The notes under the pieces: generated by a model | What the model was told of the DNA's origin: nothing | Seen by the model: only the letters and a program-made list of their open reading frames with translations | The model's database searches: none | Shown: positions 41,629-50,426 of the stretch, in pieces | Numbering within the stretch: the stretch's first letter is position 1 | Layout: every line of letters begins with the position of its first letter | Translations under genes and position numbers: made by a program | Assembly: GCF_007786445.1 (NCBI RefSeq) | Contig: NZ_VNJI01000002.1 | Coordinates: 124,001-188,000 of the forward strand | DNA: 64,000 bases | Source: Paenibacillus cremeus | GTDB taxonomy: Bacteria; Bacillota; Bacilli; Paenibacillales; NBRC-103111 | Direction: 5' to 3'

Positions 41629-41670
41629 AGGTTGCAACTTACATCGGGGGTTCGTCGATATACGTTGTCA
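41629..41670 (-). repeat. Dispersed ~42-nt palindrome, copy E (upstream of yitT, minus strand)
   Basis: Read on the minus strand it begins TGACAACGTATATCGAC and ends GTAAGTTGCAACC. On the + strand CAAC (41635-41638) pairs with GTTG (41664-41667) and ATCG (41643-41646) with CGAT (41656-41659). It lies just upstream of the yitT promoter, in the divergent region between yitT and ypjD. Confidence 0.55.
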
Positions 41671-41762
41671 ACTTAGCTTACCAAGTTCATGCAAAAAAAA
41701 TTTGTCATTGAGCCTTGTTATGCGTTAACATGTTAATGAAAGGTGGGTGAACATACGCAGCT

Positions 41763-42098
41763 ATGAGTGAAAGAACGTTAAAAGACCTGCAACAAGAGGT
41801 CCATGAATACATATCTCAGTTTAAAGAGGGCTATTTCAGCCCCTTGTCCATGCTGGCCCGCATGTCAGAAGAAGTCGGCGAGCTCGCCCGCGAAGTGAAT
41901 CACCGATTCGGTGAAAAACCAAAAAAGGCGACTGAAGAGGACAATTCCATCGAGCTGGAGCTAGGCGATATTATGTTCATTACGATCTGCTTTGCTAATT
42001 CGCTTGGGATTGATCTGGCGGAAGCGCATGATAAAATAATGCACAAATTCCGTACACGAGATGCGGATCGGTGGACAAAAATTAACACGGATCAATAG
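41763..42098 (+). CDS. ypjD: MazG-like nucleotide pyrophosphohydrolase (YpjD)
   Basis: A 111-residue all-alpha NTP pyrophosphatase of the MazG/dUTPase superfamily. The metal-binding pattern is EEVGELAREVNHRFGEK (about residues 36-52) followed by ELELGDIMF (about 63-71), the ExxE and ExxD pairs. Such enzymes remove non-canonical or excess nucleoside triphosphates. AAAGGTGGGTG lies upstream. The position matches B. subtilis ypjD, which precedes dapB; here a TPR gene is placed between them. Confidence 0.9.
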   Translation: MSERTLKDLQQEVHEYISQFKEGYFSPLSMLARMSEEVGELAREVNHRFGEKPKKATEEDNSIELELGDIMFITICFANSLGIDLAEAHDKIMHKFRTRDADRWTKINTDQ

Positions 42099-42151
42099 TG
42101 TACTTCATATGCTGTACCATCAGCCTTATTTTTCAGGAAGGGGATGGGACA

Positions 42152-42724
42152 ATGGATGGAGAAGAAGCCATTCGAAAAGCATATGAATCGATTCTTAAGC
42201 ATGACTTCGAGCAGGCCATCGCTTGGTTCGAGCGAGCCATTGCCCTGAAGCCGGACCGTGCAGAGTATCATTACAAGCTGTCCATAACGTACGCACGCAG
42301 CAATAAGTTGGAGAAGGCAATAGTCCATGCACGAGAAGCGGTAAAGCTGGATCCGCGAGATGAGCATTATACGTTTCATTACAATCATCTGCAAGCAAAG
42401 GCGCTTCTATTTCAAGCGGAGAAGCTATTTGAAGAAACGGATGAGCGTTTGTGGCTGGCGGTAGCGTTTCTCAAGCAGGCAGTGGAGCTGGATCCGCTGT
42501 CGCTCGAGGCATTTTTGCTGCTCAGTATCGCTTATGCGCGGCTTCAAGAGTTCAGCTTGGCCATCCAAGCGGTCAAAGAGCTGCTTAAGCTGGATCCACA
42601 GCATGCAATCGGCAATCGTTTGATTGAGGAATATCAGTTAAAGTGGAGACAATATATGCAGAAGGCGTTCCCAAGCGGGACACTATCGGAAAGGGTCGAA
42701 ATAAAGGATGAGTCAGATCATTAA
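42152..42724 (+). CDS. Tetratricopeptide-repeat protein
   Basis: A 190-residue soluble protein made of four to five TPR-like helix pairs, for example FEQAIAWFERAIALKPDRAE (about residues 16-35), LEKAIVHAREAVKLDPRDE (about 52-70) and FSLAIQAVKELLKLDPQHA (about 136-154). TPR arrays act as protein-docking scaffolds; the partner is unknown. The ATG at 42152 follows GGAAGGGGATGGG; the frame is open 18 codons upstream without a good ribosome-binding site. The 3' end overlaps dapB by 17 bp, so dapB translation is probably coupled to it. Confidence 0.8.
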   Translation: MDGEEAIRKAYESILKHDFEQAIAWFERAIALKPDRAEYHYKLSITYARSNKLEKAIVHAREAVKLDPRDEHYTFHYNHLQAKALLFQAEKLFEETDERLWLAVAFLKQAVELDPLSLEAFLLLSIAYARLQEFSLAIQAVKELLKLDPQHAIGNRLIEEYQLKWRQYMQKAFPSGTLSERVEIKDESDH

Positions 42725-43511
42725 AGTGGCAGTAGCAGGGGCAAGCGGCCGGATGGGGCGCGAAGTGGTCAAATTGGTGCTTAATGACCCGGAGCTTATG
42801 CTTGTAGCGGCTACGGATCGATCAAGCAAAGATCTGGATGCGGGGCGAATGGTTGGCATGGAGCCGTGCGGAGTCATGGTAACGAACGATCTGGAGATGG
42901 CACTTATGAATACTAAGCCGGATGTGCTGGTGGACTTTACCGCGCCCCAATCGGCTGTTCTGAATACTAGGCTAGCCATTCGCCACCAGGTTCGTCCGGT
43001 GATGGGCACGACCGGCTTTACCCCGCAGGATATTGAAGAGTTGGACAAGCAATGCCAAGAGCAGGGCATCGGAGGACTGATCGCGCCTAACTTTTCGATC
43101 GGAGCGATCCTGATGATGAAGTTCGCAGCGCAGGCGGCAAAATATTTTCCACACCTGGAAATCATCGAATATCATGGGGATCAGAAGCTGGATGCGCCAA
43201 GCGGTACATCGGTCAAAACAGCGGAGCTGATCTCCGAGGTTCGTAAAGAGCTGCGCCAAGGCAACCCGAATGAGGAAGAGACGATTGAGGGCTCCCGCGG
43301 CGGGTATTATAACGGTTTTAGAATACATAGCGTACGGCTGCCGGGCATTTTCGCTCAACAGGAAGTGATTTTTGGAGCCTTTGGGCAATCGCTTAAAATT
43401 CGCCATGATTCGTATGATCGCGCAGGTTACATGCCTGGGGTCAAAGTTGCGATTCAAAAGGTCATGGAGTATACAGGGCTTGTATACGGCTTTGAGCATT
43501 TTATAGACTAG
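42708..43511 (+). CDS. dapB: 4-Hydroxy-tetrahydrodipicolinate reductase
   Basis: Reduces the DapA product with NAD(P)H on the way to diaminopimelate, needed for peptidoglycan, lysine and spore dipicolinate. The 267-residue protein has the dinucleotide loop VAGASGRMGREV (residues 8-19) and the active-site block EIIEYHGDQKLDAPSGTS, with the catalytic His and Lys kept; the residue before the His is Tyr where many homologues have His. It starts within the preceding TPR gene. Confidence 0.96.
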   Translation: MSQIIKVAVAGASGRMGREVVKLVLNDPELMLVAATDRSSKDLDAGRMVGMEPCGVMVTNDLEMALMNTKPDVLVDFTAPQSAVLNTRLAIRHQVRPVMGTTGFTPQDIEELDKQCQEQGIGGLIAPNFSIGAILMMKFAAQAAKYFPHLEIIEYHGDQKLDAPSGTSVKTAELISEVRKELRQGNPNEEETIEGSRGGYYNGFRIHSVRLPGIFAQQEVIFGAFGQSLKIRHDSYDRAGYMPGVKVAIQKVMEYTGLVYGFEHFID

Positions 43512-43520
43512 AAGGAATGA

Positions 43521-43563
43521 GGACAAGGAGCAGGCCCGGACGGTCCGTTCGTGTCCTTGTTTT
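43521..43563 (+). terminator. Terminator-like hairpin after dapB
   Basis: ACAAGGA (43523-43529) pairs with TCCTTGT (43554-43560), with an inner GGAC/GTCC stem; a short T run follows. Confidence 0.6.
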
Positions 43564-43569
43564 ATACAT

Positions 43570-43613
43570 GTTGACAACTGACAACGAGATTGCGAACTGT
43601 AACAGTTGCGACA
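43570..43613 (+). repeat. Dispersed ~42-nt palindrome, copy C (upstream of mgsA)
   Basis: Begins GTTGACAACTGACAAC and ends CAGTTGCGACA. CAACTG (43575-43580) pairs with CAGTTG (43603-43608), with inner ACA/TGT and CG/CG pairs. It ends at the mgsA ribosome-binding site. Confidence 0.6.
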
Positions 43614-43629
43614 AAGGGGAGAGGCTTCC

Positions 43630-44055
43630 ATGACGATGAATATTGCACTAATCGCACATGATCGGAAGAAAGATGAAATCGTAAATTTTGTTACTGCCTA
43701 CGAAACGGTGTTCGCGCATCATAAACTGTTTGCAACAGGTACGACGGGCACACGAATTATGGAAAAGACGCAGCTGAGCGTCCACCGGTTCATGTCAGGA
43801 CCGCTTGGCGGAGATCAGCAAATTGGTGCCATGGTGGCGACTAACGAGATGGATCTGATTATTTTTCTGCGGGATCCTCTGATGGCGCAGCCTCATGAGC
43901 CGGATATTATTGCGCTCCTCCGATTGTGCGACGTGCAGGGGATTCCATGCGCAACAAATATTGCGACGGCTGAGATTTTGGTGAAGGCGCTGGATCGTGG
44001 AGATTTTGCATGGCGCGAATTAGTACATAAATATAAGCCGGGTGTAGACGAATGA
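43630..44055 (+). CDS. mgsA: Methylglyoxal synthase
   Basis: Converts dihydroxyacetone phosphate to methylglyoxal and phosphate, a bypass used when sugar phosphates build up. The 141-residue protein shows [16 protein letters not shown] at the start, the phosphate-binding ATGTTGTRI (about residues 39-47) and the catalytic aspartate in [13 protein letters not shown] (about 58-70). The ATG at 43630 follows GGGGAGAGG; a TTG at 43606 lies inside palindrome C. Its stop overlaps bshB1, linking methylglyoxal production to bacillithiol, which helps detoxify it. Confidence 0.95.
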   Translation: MTMNIALIAHDRKKDEIVNFVTAYETVFAHHKLFATGTTGTRIMEKTQLSVHRFMSGPLGGDQQIGAMVATNEMDLIIFLRDPLMAQPHEPDIIALLRLCDVQGIPCATNIATAEILVKALDRGDFAWRELVHKYKPGVDE

Positions 44056-44759
44056 TAACGGCTGCTGGTATGGAAACGCTGGATATCCTGATTTTCGGTG
44101 CGCATCCGGATGACGCAGAGATTGGGATGGGAGGGACCATCGCGAAGCATACGGCGGCAGGTCTCCGAGTAGGGATCTGCGATCTGACGCTTGCTGAGAT
44201 GTCGTCCAATGGAACAGTAGAAAGCCGCAAGAAGGAAGCGGAAGCCGCTGCTGAGGTGCTCAAGCTGGCCATGCGGAGCAACCTGGAGATGCCGGATCGT
44301 GGACTGTATTTGACCCCAGAGCATGTGGAGCGCATTGTCTTGGAAATTCGAAAATGGAAGCCGCGGCTCGTGTTCGCCCCCTACTGGGAGGACCGCCACC
44401 CCGATCATATCGCCTGCAGCAAGCTTGTTCAGGAAGCGGTATTCAATGCCAAGCTGCGCCGCTACATGCCGGAAGTACCTGCTCATACGGTTGGCGAGAG
44501 TTATTTCTACTTTATCAATGATATCGTCGAGCCGGGTGTGATGGTCAATGTGACCGATGTGTACGAGCAGAAGACAGCTGCACTGCGGGCTTACCGGACC
44601 CAATTTGAAGCGGTGGGTAATGATGCTGTCCAGACACCGTTAACTCAGGGCTATTTGGAGCGGGTGGAAGCCAGGGACAAGCTGCTTGGCCAAAAAAGAT
44701 CGCTGCCGTTTGCGGAGGGCTTTATTAGTAAGCTGCCCTATTTAACGGAGCAGTTCTAA
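44052..44759 (+). CDS. bshB1: Bacillithiol biosynthesis deacetylase BshB1
   Basis: Zinc-dependent enzyme that removes the acetyl group from GlcNAc-malate, the second step of bacillithiol synthesis. The 235-residue LmbE-family protein has the metal motif [15 protein letters not shown] (about residues 13-27), with H16, D18 and D19, and [14 protein letters not shown] (about 113-126) supplying the third ligand. The ATG at 44052 overlaps the mgsA stop; an internal ATG at 44070 matches the usual family start and is an alternative. Confidence 0.94.
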   Translation: MITAAGMETLDILIFGAHPDDAEIGMGGTIAKHTAAGLRVGICDLTLAEMSSNGTVESRKKEAEAAAEVLKLAMRSNLEMPDRGLYLTPEHVERIVLEIRKWKPRLVFAPYWEDRHPDHIACSKLVQEAVFNAKLRRYMPEVPAHTVGESYFYFINDIVEPGVMVNVTDVYEQKTAALRAYRTQFEAVGNDAVQTPLTQGYLERVEARDKLLGQKRSLPFAEGFISKLPYLTEQF

Positions 44760-44810
44760 CGGATTGAATTAATTCCTAGTATTTTAATAAATGGTAAGGG
44801 GTTGACCAAG

Positions 44811-45977
44811 ATGAGCCGGTTAAAAATCGGAATTACATGCTATCCCACCCTGGGCGGTTCCGGCGTCGTCGCCACGGAGCTCGGGAAGCTGCTTGCGGAA
44901 AAAGGACATGAGGTTCATTTTATTACGCACAGCATGCCGTTTCGCTTAGGAAAATTCGATAAAAATATTTTTTATCATGAAGTGGAAGTCAATGATTACT
45001 ACGTGTTCAAATATCCGCCGTATGACTTGTCTCTGGCGAGTAAATTGGCCCAGGTGGTCAAGCTGGAAGAGCTTGATGTGCTCCATGTTCATTATGCGAT
45101 TCCGCACGCGGTATGTGCACTGCTGGCGAAGCAGATGGTCGGTCCGCACCTGAAGGTAGTAACGACGCTGCACGGCACGGATATTACGGTGCTGGCCCAA
45201 GATGAGTCGCTGAGCGACCTCATTCGCTATGCGATTGATGAGAGCGATGCGGTGACGGCTGTTTCGCAGGACTTGATCCAGGAAACGCGCAAGCTCCTCG
45301 GGATTGAGAAGCCGATTGATTTGGCCTACAACTTTGTAGACAAGCGCGTGTACTATCCGCGGGAGGTAGCCTCTCTCCGTAAGGAGTTTGCTCATCCCGA
45401 CGAGAAAATATTGATCCACATTTCCAACTTTAGACCGGTCAAGCGTGTGACCGATGTCGTTGAAATTTTCGATCAGGTGCGTAAGGATGTGCCGGCCAGA
45501 TTGCTGTTTGTTGGCGAAGGACCGGAGCTGTCTAAGGTGCTGTGCAAGGTGAAGGAACGCGGCCTGCTCGACCGGGTGACCTTCTGCGGTAAGCAAGACG
45601 ATGTGGCGCAGCTTCTCTCACTTGCTGACTTGATGCTGCTTCCGTCAGAGAAGGAAAGCTTCGGCTTGGTTGCCCTTGAGGCGATGGCTTGCGGTGTGCC
45701 TACGATTGCTTCCAACGCAGGCGGGATCCCGGAGTTGATTACGCATGGGGAGACGGGCTTTTTGGCGGAAATCGGAGAAGTGGAGCAAATGGCGAACTAT
45801 GCGAAGCTGCTGCTGTCCGATGAAGGAATGTACGCGAAGATGAAGGAAGCCTGTTTGCAGCGTGCTAGATATACTTTCTGTAATGATGTAATCACAAGGC
45901 AGTATGAAGAAATTTATTATCGCGTGCTTGGGCGTGAATTGCCGGAAGAGATCAAGTCCAAGCCGCTCAATTGTTGA
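44811..45977 (+). CDS. bshA: L-malate N-acetylglucosaminyltransferase BshA
   Basis: GT4 glycosyltransferase that joins GlcNAc to malate, the first step of bacillithiol synthesis. The 388-residue protein begins LKIGITCYPTLGGSGVVATE, has HGTDITVLAQDESL (about residues 120-133) and the C-terminal nucleotide-sugar site PSEKESFGLVALEAMACGVP (about 279-298). The ATG at 44811 is 9 bases after TAAGGGG; a TTG at 44802 lies too close. It follows bshB1 by 51 bp. bshC is not in this window. Confidence 0.95.
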   Translation: MSRLKIGITCYPTLGGSGVVATELGKLLAEKGHEVHFITHSMPFRLGKFDKNIFYHEVEVNDYYVFKYPPYDLSLASKLAQVVKLEELDVLHVHYAIPHAVCALLAKQMVGPHLKVVTTLHGTDITVLAQDESLSDLIRYAIDESDAVTAVSQDLIQETRKLLGIEKPIDLAYNFVDKRVYYPREVASLRKEFAHPDEKILIHISNFRPVKRVTDVVEIFDQVRKDVPARLLFVGEGPELSKVLCKVKERGLLDRVTFCGKQDDVAQLLSLADLMLLPSEKESFGLVALEAMACGVPTIASNAGGIPELITHGETGFLAEIGEVEQMANYAKLLLSDEGMYAKMKEACLQRARYTFCNDVITRQYEEIYYRVLGRELPEEIKSKPLNC

Positions 45978-46003
45978 GGAATGAAGCAAAGGAGCGCCCA
46001 CTT

Positions 46004-47278
46004 ATGCCAGATCAACTCCAGCAAGGGGCACTGCAGGTCGTTAAGCGATTAGTCGGTCAGGGGTATCAAGCGTACTTGGTCGGGGGCTGCGTCCGGGACG
46101 GGCAGTTAGGCCGACCTGTGAAGGACTATGATATTGCCACTTCGGCCAAGCCAGAACAAGTGCAAGCCTTGTTTGAGCGTACTATCCCAACCGGACTCCA
46201 GCATGGAACCGTTACCGTTTTGATTGGACGGACGCCGTATGAGGTCACGACCTTTCGAAAAGAAGGCGATTACGAAGGCTTTAGACGCCCCAGTGAAGTC
46301 GAATACATCGATAACCTGCAGGAGGATCTGCAGCGGCGCGATTTTACGATGAATGCCATGGCCATGGATCAAGACGGTCAGCTGATCGATCCGTTCCATG
46401 GCATGGACGATGTGCGGGCAGGGATCCTGCGCTGCGTAGGACACGCTGCGGAACGGTTCAGCGAGGACGCCCTTCGGATGCTCCGCTGCTTACGGTTTGC
46501 GTCTGAGTATGGCCTACGGATCGAAGACTCGACATGGCAGGCGTTGCTGGCGGGGAAAACGCTGCTTCGCCATATTGCCATGGAGCGGGTACGCGCAGAG
46601 CTGGAACGGATGCTGGGCGGCCGCAATCCGGACTTAGCTTTGCAGCTCCTTGTCGATAGCGGCGTACTCGACCATACCAAGCAAGAGCTCCAGCTGGCCC
46701 GTATCGTGGGGGCGAAGCCAAAAACCGAGCTCGGTTCCTTGCCGGGTAGCTTGCTGCGTCTTGCATGCCTTTATATTGAAATGCAGATCGACTCTGCTGC
46801 TGTAGAGGAAGACCTACGGCTGCTTACCTTTTCCAAACAGCAGATCGAAGCGGTACGCAGCATGGTGGCGGCGCATGAGATGCTTCACTCTCTCAACGAG
46901 CAATCGTCTGGAGATGAGGAGGCCGGCACGCTGAAGCGAATCTGGATCCTTACGGCTCTTAGATACGGAGTTGAGGCCATGCATGGACTGCGGCAGGTTT
47001 ATCGGCAGCTTGCGAATTCGCAAGAAGCTGATGTGCATTGGAGCCAGGAAGGGGAAGCGTGGCTCCATGCTCTTCCGGCATCCAAGCTGTCGGAGCTGCA
47101 GGTAACCGGTCAACTGCTGCTAGCTAGACTAGATACCAAGCCTGGGCCATGGCTCGGTCGTCTGCTGGGGGAGCTGCTGGAAGCGGTGGCGCTCGGCCTG
47201 CTGCCGAATGATCAGGAAGCGCTTCTGGAAGCCGCGCAACTGAATTATGCCAAGATACGGGAGACAGAGAAACGATGA
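46004..47278 (+). CDS. cca: CCA tRNA nucleotidyltransferase
   Basis: Adds or repairs the 3' CCA of tRNAs. The 424-residue class II enzyme has the catalytic head LVGGCVRDGQLGRPVKDYDI (about residues 24-43, with the D-x-D metal pair), RRDFTMNAMAMD (about 109-120) and the neck motif FSEDALRMLRCLRFAS (about 152-167). AAAGGAG lies about 9 bases before the ATG at 46004; the frame is open 11 codons further into the bshA end. The stop overlaps birA by 4 bp. Confidence 0.95.
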   Translation: MPDQLQQGALQVVKRLVGQGYQAYLVGGCVRDGQLGRPVKDYDIATSAKPEQVQALFERTIPTGLQHGTVTVLIGRTPYEVTTFRKEGDYEGFRRPSEVEYIDNLQEDLQRRDFTMNAMAMDQDGQLIDPFHGMDDVRAGILRCVGHAAERFSEDALRMLRCLRFASEYGLRIEDSTWQALLAGKTLLRHIAMERVRAELERMLGGRNPDLALQLLVDSGVLDHTKQELQLARIVGAKPKTELGSLPGSLLRLACLYIEMQIDSAAVEEDLRLLTFSKQQIEAVRSMVAAHEMLHSLNEQSSGDEEAGTLKRIWILTALRYGVEAMHGLRQVYRQLANSQEADVHWSQEGEAWLHALPASKLSELQVTGQLLLARLDTKPGPWLGRLLGELLEAVALGLLPNDQEALLEAAQLNYAKIRETEKR

Positions 47279-48243
47279 CCGATCGACTATTGGAGCTGTT
47301 CGAGCAAGCAGAGGGCGCTTTTATCTCAGGAGAAGATATCAGCAGCAAGCTGCAAATTAGCCGGACGGCCGTATGGAAGCAAGTGGAGCGGCTTAGAGAG
47401 CAGGGGTACCTGTTCGAAGCCGTTTCCCGCAAAGGCTATCGCTTACTTGCCAAGCCTGAAAAGCTCGATATTGCCCGATTGCTCGCAGGACTGCAAACCG
47501 AACGCTTCGGTAAAACCGTGAAATACTATGACCAGGTGGATTCAACGCAAACGATCGCCCACGCATTGGTTCAAGAAGGGGCCGCGGAAGGTACACTGGT
47601 CATTGCCGAGCAGCAGACCGCCGGACGTGGCCGAATGGGCCGCAAGTGGCACTCTCCTAAAGGCAAGGGGTTATGGATGAGCCTGATTCTGAAGCCGAAT
47701 CTTCCGCTGCAGTTGACGCCTCAGCTTACCTTGTTATTCGCTGTCGCACTTTGCAGGACGATTAGGAATGTTTGCTCTGTAGAAGCGGGAATCAAATGGC
47801 CGAATGACCTGCTCATTCATGGCCGCAAAATTTCCGGTATCCTGCTGGAATCGAGCGCTGAGGATGAACGGCTTCAGCATGTCGTGGCGGGCGTTGGCAT
47901 CAGCGTGAATTTGGAGAAAGAAGACTACCCTAGCGAGCTCCTGTCCATTGCGACTTCGCTGGCGATTGAAGCGGGACATCCGATCGACAGAGTGGAGCTG
48001 CTGTGTCGATTTTTGCTGGAGCTGGAGCAGCTTTACGGGCTGTATCAAGAGAAGGGCTTTGGCGCGATTAAGCTGCTGTGGGAGCTGCTGACGGTCTCTT
48101 TGAACCGCCCCATTCGCTGTCAAACCGCGCAGGGTGTCGTGGAAGGCATCTCGGAATCGATCGATGATAGCGGCGCATTAATGGTTCGCTTACCAGATGG
48201 AACGCTTCACAGACTGTACTCCGGTGATGTCGAATTTAGATGA
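47275..48243 (+). CDS. birA: Biotin-[acetyl-CoA-carboxylase] ligase / biotin repressor
   Basis: Attaches biotin to acetyl-CoA carboxylase and, in its regulatory form, represses biotin genes. The 322-residue protein has an N-terminal winged helix (about residues 1-60, EDISSKLQISRTAVWKQVER), the biotinyl-AMP loop TAGRGRMGRKWHSPKGKG (about 119-136), the ATP site KWPNDLLIHGRKISGIL and a C-terminal SH3-like domain. The presence of the helix-turn-helix indicates the bifunctional type. Confidence 0.95.
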   Translation: MTDRLLELFEQAEGAFISGEDISSKLQISRTAVWKQVERLREQGYLFEAVSRKGYRLLAKPEKLDIARLLAGLQTERFGKTVKYYDQVDSTQTIAHALVQEGAAEGTLVIAEQQTAGRGRMGRKWHSPKGKGLWMSLILKPNLPLQLTPQLTLLFAVALCRTIRNVCSVEAGIKWPNDLLIHGRKISGILLESSAEDERLQHVVAGVGISVNLEKEDYPSELLSIATSLAIEAGHPIDRVELLCRFLLELEQLYGLYQEKGFGAIKLLWELLTVSLNRPIRCQTAQGVVEGISESIDDSGALMVRLPDGTLHRLYSGDVEFR

Positions 48244-48259
48244 CTAATCATGTAAAGTT

Positions 48260-48268
48260 TGGTATAAT
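48260..48268 (+). promoter_or_regulatory. Extended -10 promoter of the panB leader
   Basis: TGG-TATAAT at 48260-48268 is a strong extended -10; TGACTA near 48241 is a poor -35. It lies 17 bp after the birA stop and would start a leader of about 295 nt before panB. Confidence 0.7.
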
Positions 48269-48274
48269 GGTCTT

Positions 48275-48458
48275 TACAGAGGCGGTATCCGTAAGGAATT
48301 GCACTCTGGATTGGCAGTCATTTTCATGATTTGCAGCACCCAGCATTATGTCGGATTCTGCTCTGAGCCTTGTTGCCGTGAGAACACCTGATGGTGCTAT
48401 CGCCGGCTAACCGTCCGGGACCGAGACAGAAGGATCATATGATTCTTTTTGCCATGTG
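48275..48458 (+). ncRNA. Structured leader of panBCD, class not recognised
   Basis: About 185 nt of non-coding sequence between a promoter and an attenuator-type terminator. Visible structure includes CACC-TGAT-GGTG (48386-48397), a CCGG-rich segment (48402-48421) and an 11-bp near-palindrome (48428-48449, AGAAGGATCAT with ATGATTCTTTT) followed by T residues. It lacks T-box and the common riboswitch signatures I know. A short conserved element called the pan motif occurs upstream of panB in several phyla; I cannot confirm identity from sequence alone. Confidence 0.5.
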
Positions 48459-48497
48459 AACCTTTTGGCCATCTGTACCTGGCGGAAGGTTTTTTTG
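48459..48497 (+). terminator. Attenuator-type terminator before panB
   Basis: AACCTTTTGGCCA (48459-48471) pairs with TGGCGGAAGGTT (48480-48491) with one bulge and two G-U pairs, followed by seven T residues. Lying between promoter and panB with no gene before it, it must control read-through into panBCD. Confidence 0.8.
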
Positions 48498-48567
48498 CGT
48501 TTGCAACAATCCGGCAGCATTACGCAATACTAATGGCAAGACTAAACCCAAGAGAGTAGGTGAACGG

Positions 48568-49497
48568 ATGGAAGCGCGAAGACCGGTTACAACGGCAAAG
48601 CTAAGAAGAATGAAGGAAGACCGCAATCCGATCAGCGTCATTACAGCGTATGATTACCCTTCCGCAATGCTCGCGGAGCAAGCGGGGATCGATGTGATCT
48701 TAGTCGGTGATTCATTAGGCAATGTCGTGCTCGGCTATGACTCCACCATACCCGTTACGTTGGAGGATATGATTTACCATACGAAGGCGGTGACCCGCGC
48801 GGTGAAAACCACCTTCGTAGTTACGGATATGCCTTTTATGACTTACCATGGCAGTGTGGACCAGACGCTTCGGAACGCGGCGCGCATTATGCAGGAGGGC
48901 TTGGCAAAGGCGCTAAAGCTCGAGGGCGGCGCGGAGATCGTCCCGGCGGTCCGTGCCTTAGTGCAGGCCGGAATCCCAGTGATGGGGCACATTGGTTTAA
49001 CCCCTCAGTCGATTCATCAGATCGGCGGCTTTAAAGTGCAGGGCAAAAGCTCGTCGCAGGCCGAAAAGCTTGTCGAGGATGCTAAGGCCTTGGAAGAAGC
49101 GGGGGCCTTCGCGATTGTGCTGGAGCTCGTGACGGAAGAGCTGGCCGAGCAGGTGACGAAAGCGCTCAGCATTCCGACGATCGGCATTGGCGCAGGGGCC
49201 GGGTGCGACGGACAGGTGCTTGTATTCCATGATGTGCTTGGCTATGCTGGAGAATCTCACCCTAAACGCTTTGTCAAAACATATGCAAACATCGGCGATA
49301 CGATTCGAGACGGCATTCGTCAATACGTGGACGAAGTAAAACAGCGGCAATTCCCGGCGCAGGAGCATGCGTTCCGTTTGGAAGACAAGGCGCCGGCACC
49401 AACCCATCTCTATGGGGCAGATCCCAGCGCTAGCGCCGCTAAGTCTAATACTTCAGGAGCCCAGCCGGAAGCCCAACGGGAGAAGCAGCCGACATAA
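48568..49497 (+). CDS. panB: 3-Methyl-2-oxobutanoate hydroxymethyltransferase
   Basis: First step of pantothenate synthesis: transfers a hydroxymethyl group from 5,10-methylene-THF to ketoisovalerate. The 309-residue TIM-barrel has ITAYDYPSAMLAEQAGID, LVGDSLGNVVLGYDST with the metal aspartate, HIGLTPQSIHQIGGFKVQG and the catalytic glutamate block FAIVLELVTEELA. The C-terminal ~35 residues beyond EHAFRLED are low-complexity and unusual for the family. GAGTAGGTGA precedes the ATG. Confidence 0.96.
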   Translation: MEARRPVTTAKLRRMKEDRNPISVITAYDYPSAMLAEQAGIDVILVGDSLGNVVLGYDSTIPVTLEDMIYHTKAVTRAVKTTFVVTDMPFMTYHGSVDQTLRNAARIMQEGLAKALKLEGGAEIVPAVRALVQAGIPVMGHIGLTPQSIHQIGGFKVQGKSSSQAEKLVEDAKALEEAGAFAIVLELVTEELAEQVTKALSIPTIGIGAGAGCDGQVLVFHDVLGYAGESHPKRFVKTYANIGDTIRDGIRQYVDEVKQRQFPAQEHAFRLEDKAPAPTHLYGADPSASAAKSNTSGAQPEAQREKQPT

Positions 49498-49535
49498 GCG
49501 TGAGTTTATTCAACAAGAGGAGGGCCATCAGCCCT

Positions 49536-50399
49536 ATGATGATTATTAAATCCATTTCAGAGCTGCGGCAGGCGATTAAGCAAAAAAGGGCGGAGCTTCC
49601 GAAGGCCACTGTCGGCTTTGTACCCACGATGGGCTACTTGCACCGCGGCCATGCGTCTTTACTCGAGCGGGCACGGAAGGAATGCAGCATCGTTGTGCTG
49701 AGCATTTTTGTCAATCCGCTGCAGTTCGGACCGAATGAAGATTTCGAGCGGTATCCGAGGGATGTGGAGCGCGATTTGGCGATCGCGAAGTCGGCTGGTG
49801 CGGATATCGTCTTTTTCCCGCAGGTAAGCGAGATGTATCCGAAGCCAACGAAAACGATCGTAGGCGTATCCGGTGTGACCGAGCGGTTGTGCGGCGCGTC
49901 TCGCCCGGGGCATTTTGACGGCGTGGCGACCGTTGTAACGAAGCTTTTTAACATCGTGCTGCCGGATTTTGCCTACTTCGGTATGAAGGACGCACAGCAG
50001 GTGGCGGTCATTGAACAGATGGTCTACGACCTGAACATCCCGCTGACCATTGTGCCTTGTGAGACGCTACGAGAGGATGATGGGCTTGCGATGAGCTCAC
50101 GTAACGTCTATTTAAGCGATGAGGAGCGGCAACAGGCAATTGTGCTTTCTCGTGCCTTATCCGATGCAGAACAAGCGCTTGAGGCCCAGCAAGGAGCCAT
50201 CACAGTTGAACAATTACGAACCGTTGTGACCGACCGGATTGCCTCGGCACCGCTCGCCGTCATCGACTATGCGGACATTTTAACTTATCCAGCCCTTGAA
50301 CCCATGGATCAGATTCGGGAAGGCGAACGCTTTATCATCGCTTTGGCGGTCAAATTTGGCCGTACCCGCTTGATCGACAACCGCATTTATAATCGGTAA
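49536..50399 (+). CDS. panC: Pantothenate synthetase
   Basis: ATP-dependent condensation of pantoate and beta-alanine. The 287-residue protein has the nucleotidylyl-transferase HIGH-type motif in VPTMGYLHRGHASL (about residues 28-41), LSIFVNPLQFGPNEDFERYP and the second ATP motif AMSSRNVYLS. The ATG at 49536 is 11 bases after AGGAGGG; a GTG at 49500 would add 12 unrelated residues. It lies 38 bp after panB. Confidence 0.95.
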   Translation: MMIIKSISELRQAIKQKRAELPKATVGFVPTMGYLHRGHASLLERARKECSIVVLSIFVNPLQFGPNEDFERYPRDVERDLAIAKSAGADIVFFPQVSEMYPKPTKTIVGVSGVTERLCGASRPGHFDGVATVVTKLFNIVLPDFAYFGMKDAQQVAVIEQMVYDLNIPLTIVPCETLREDDGLAMSSRNVYLSDEERQQAIVLSRALSDAEQALEAQQGAITVEQLRTVVTDRIASAPLAVIDYADILTYPALEPMDQIREGERFIIALAVKFGRTRLIDNRIYNR

Positions 50400-50426
50400 T
50401 GAATGAACCCGCAGGAGGCGAGAGCC

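Noticed and set aside
48275-48458. panB leader as 6S RNA or TPP riboswitch
   Set aside because: A short stretch near 48380 recalls part of the TPP element and the length suits 6S RNA, but the defining conserved segments of both are missing.
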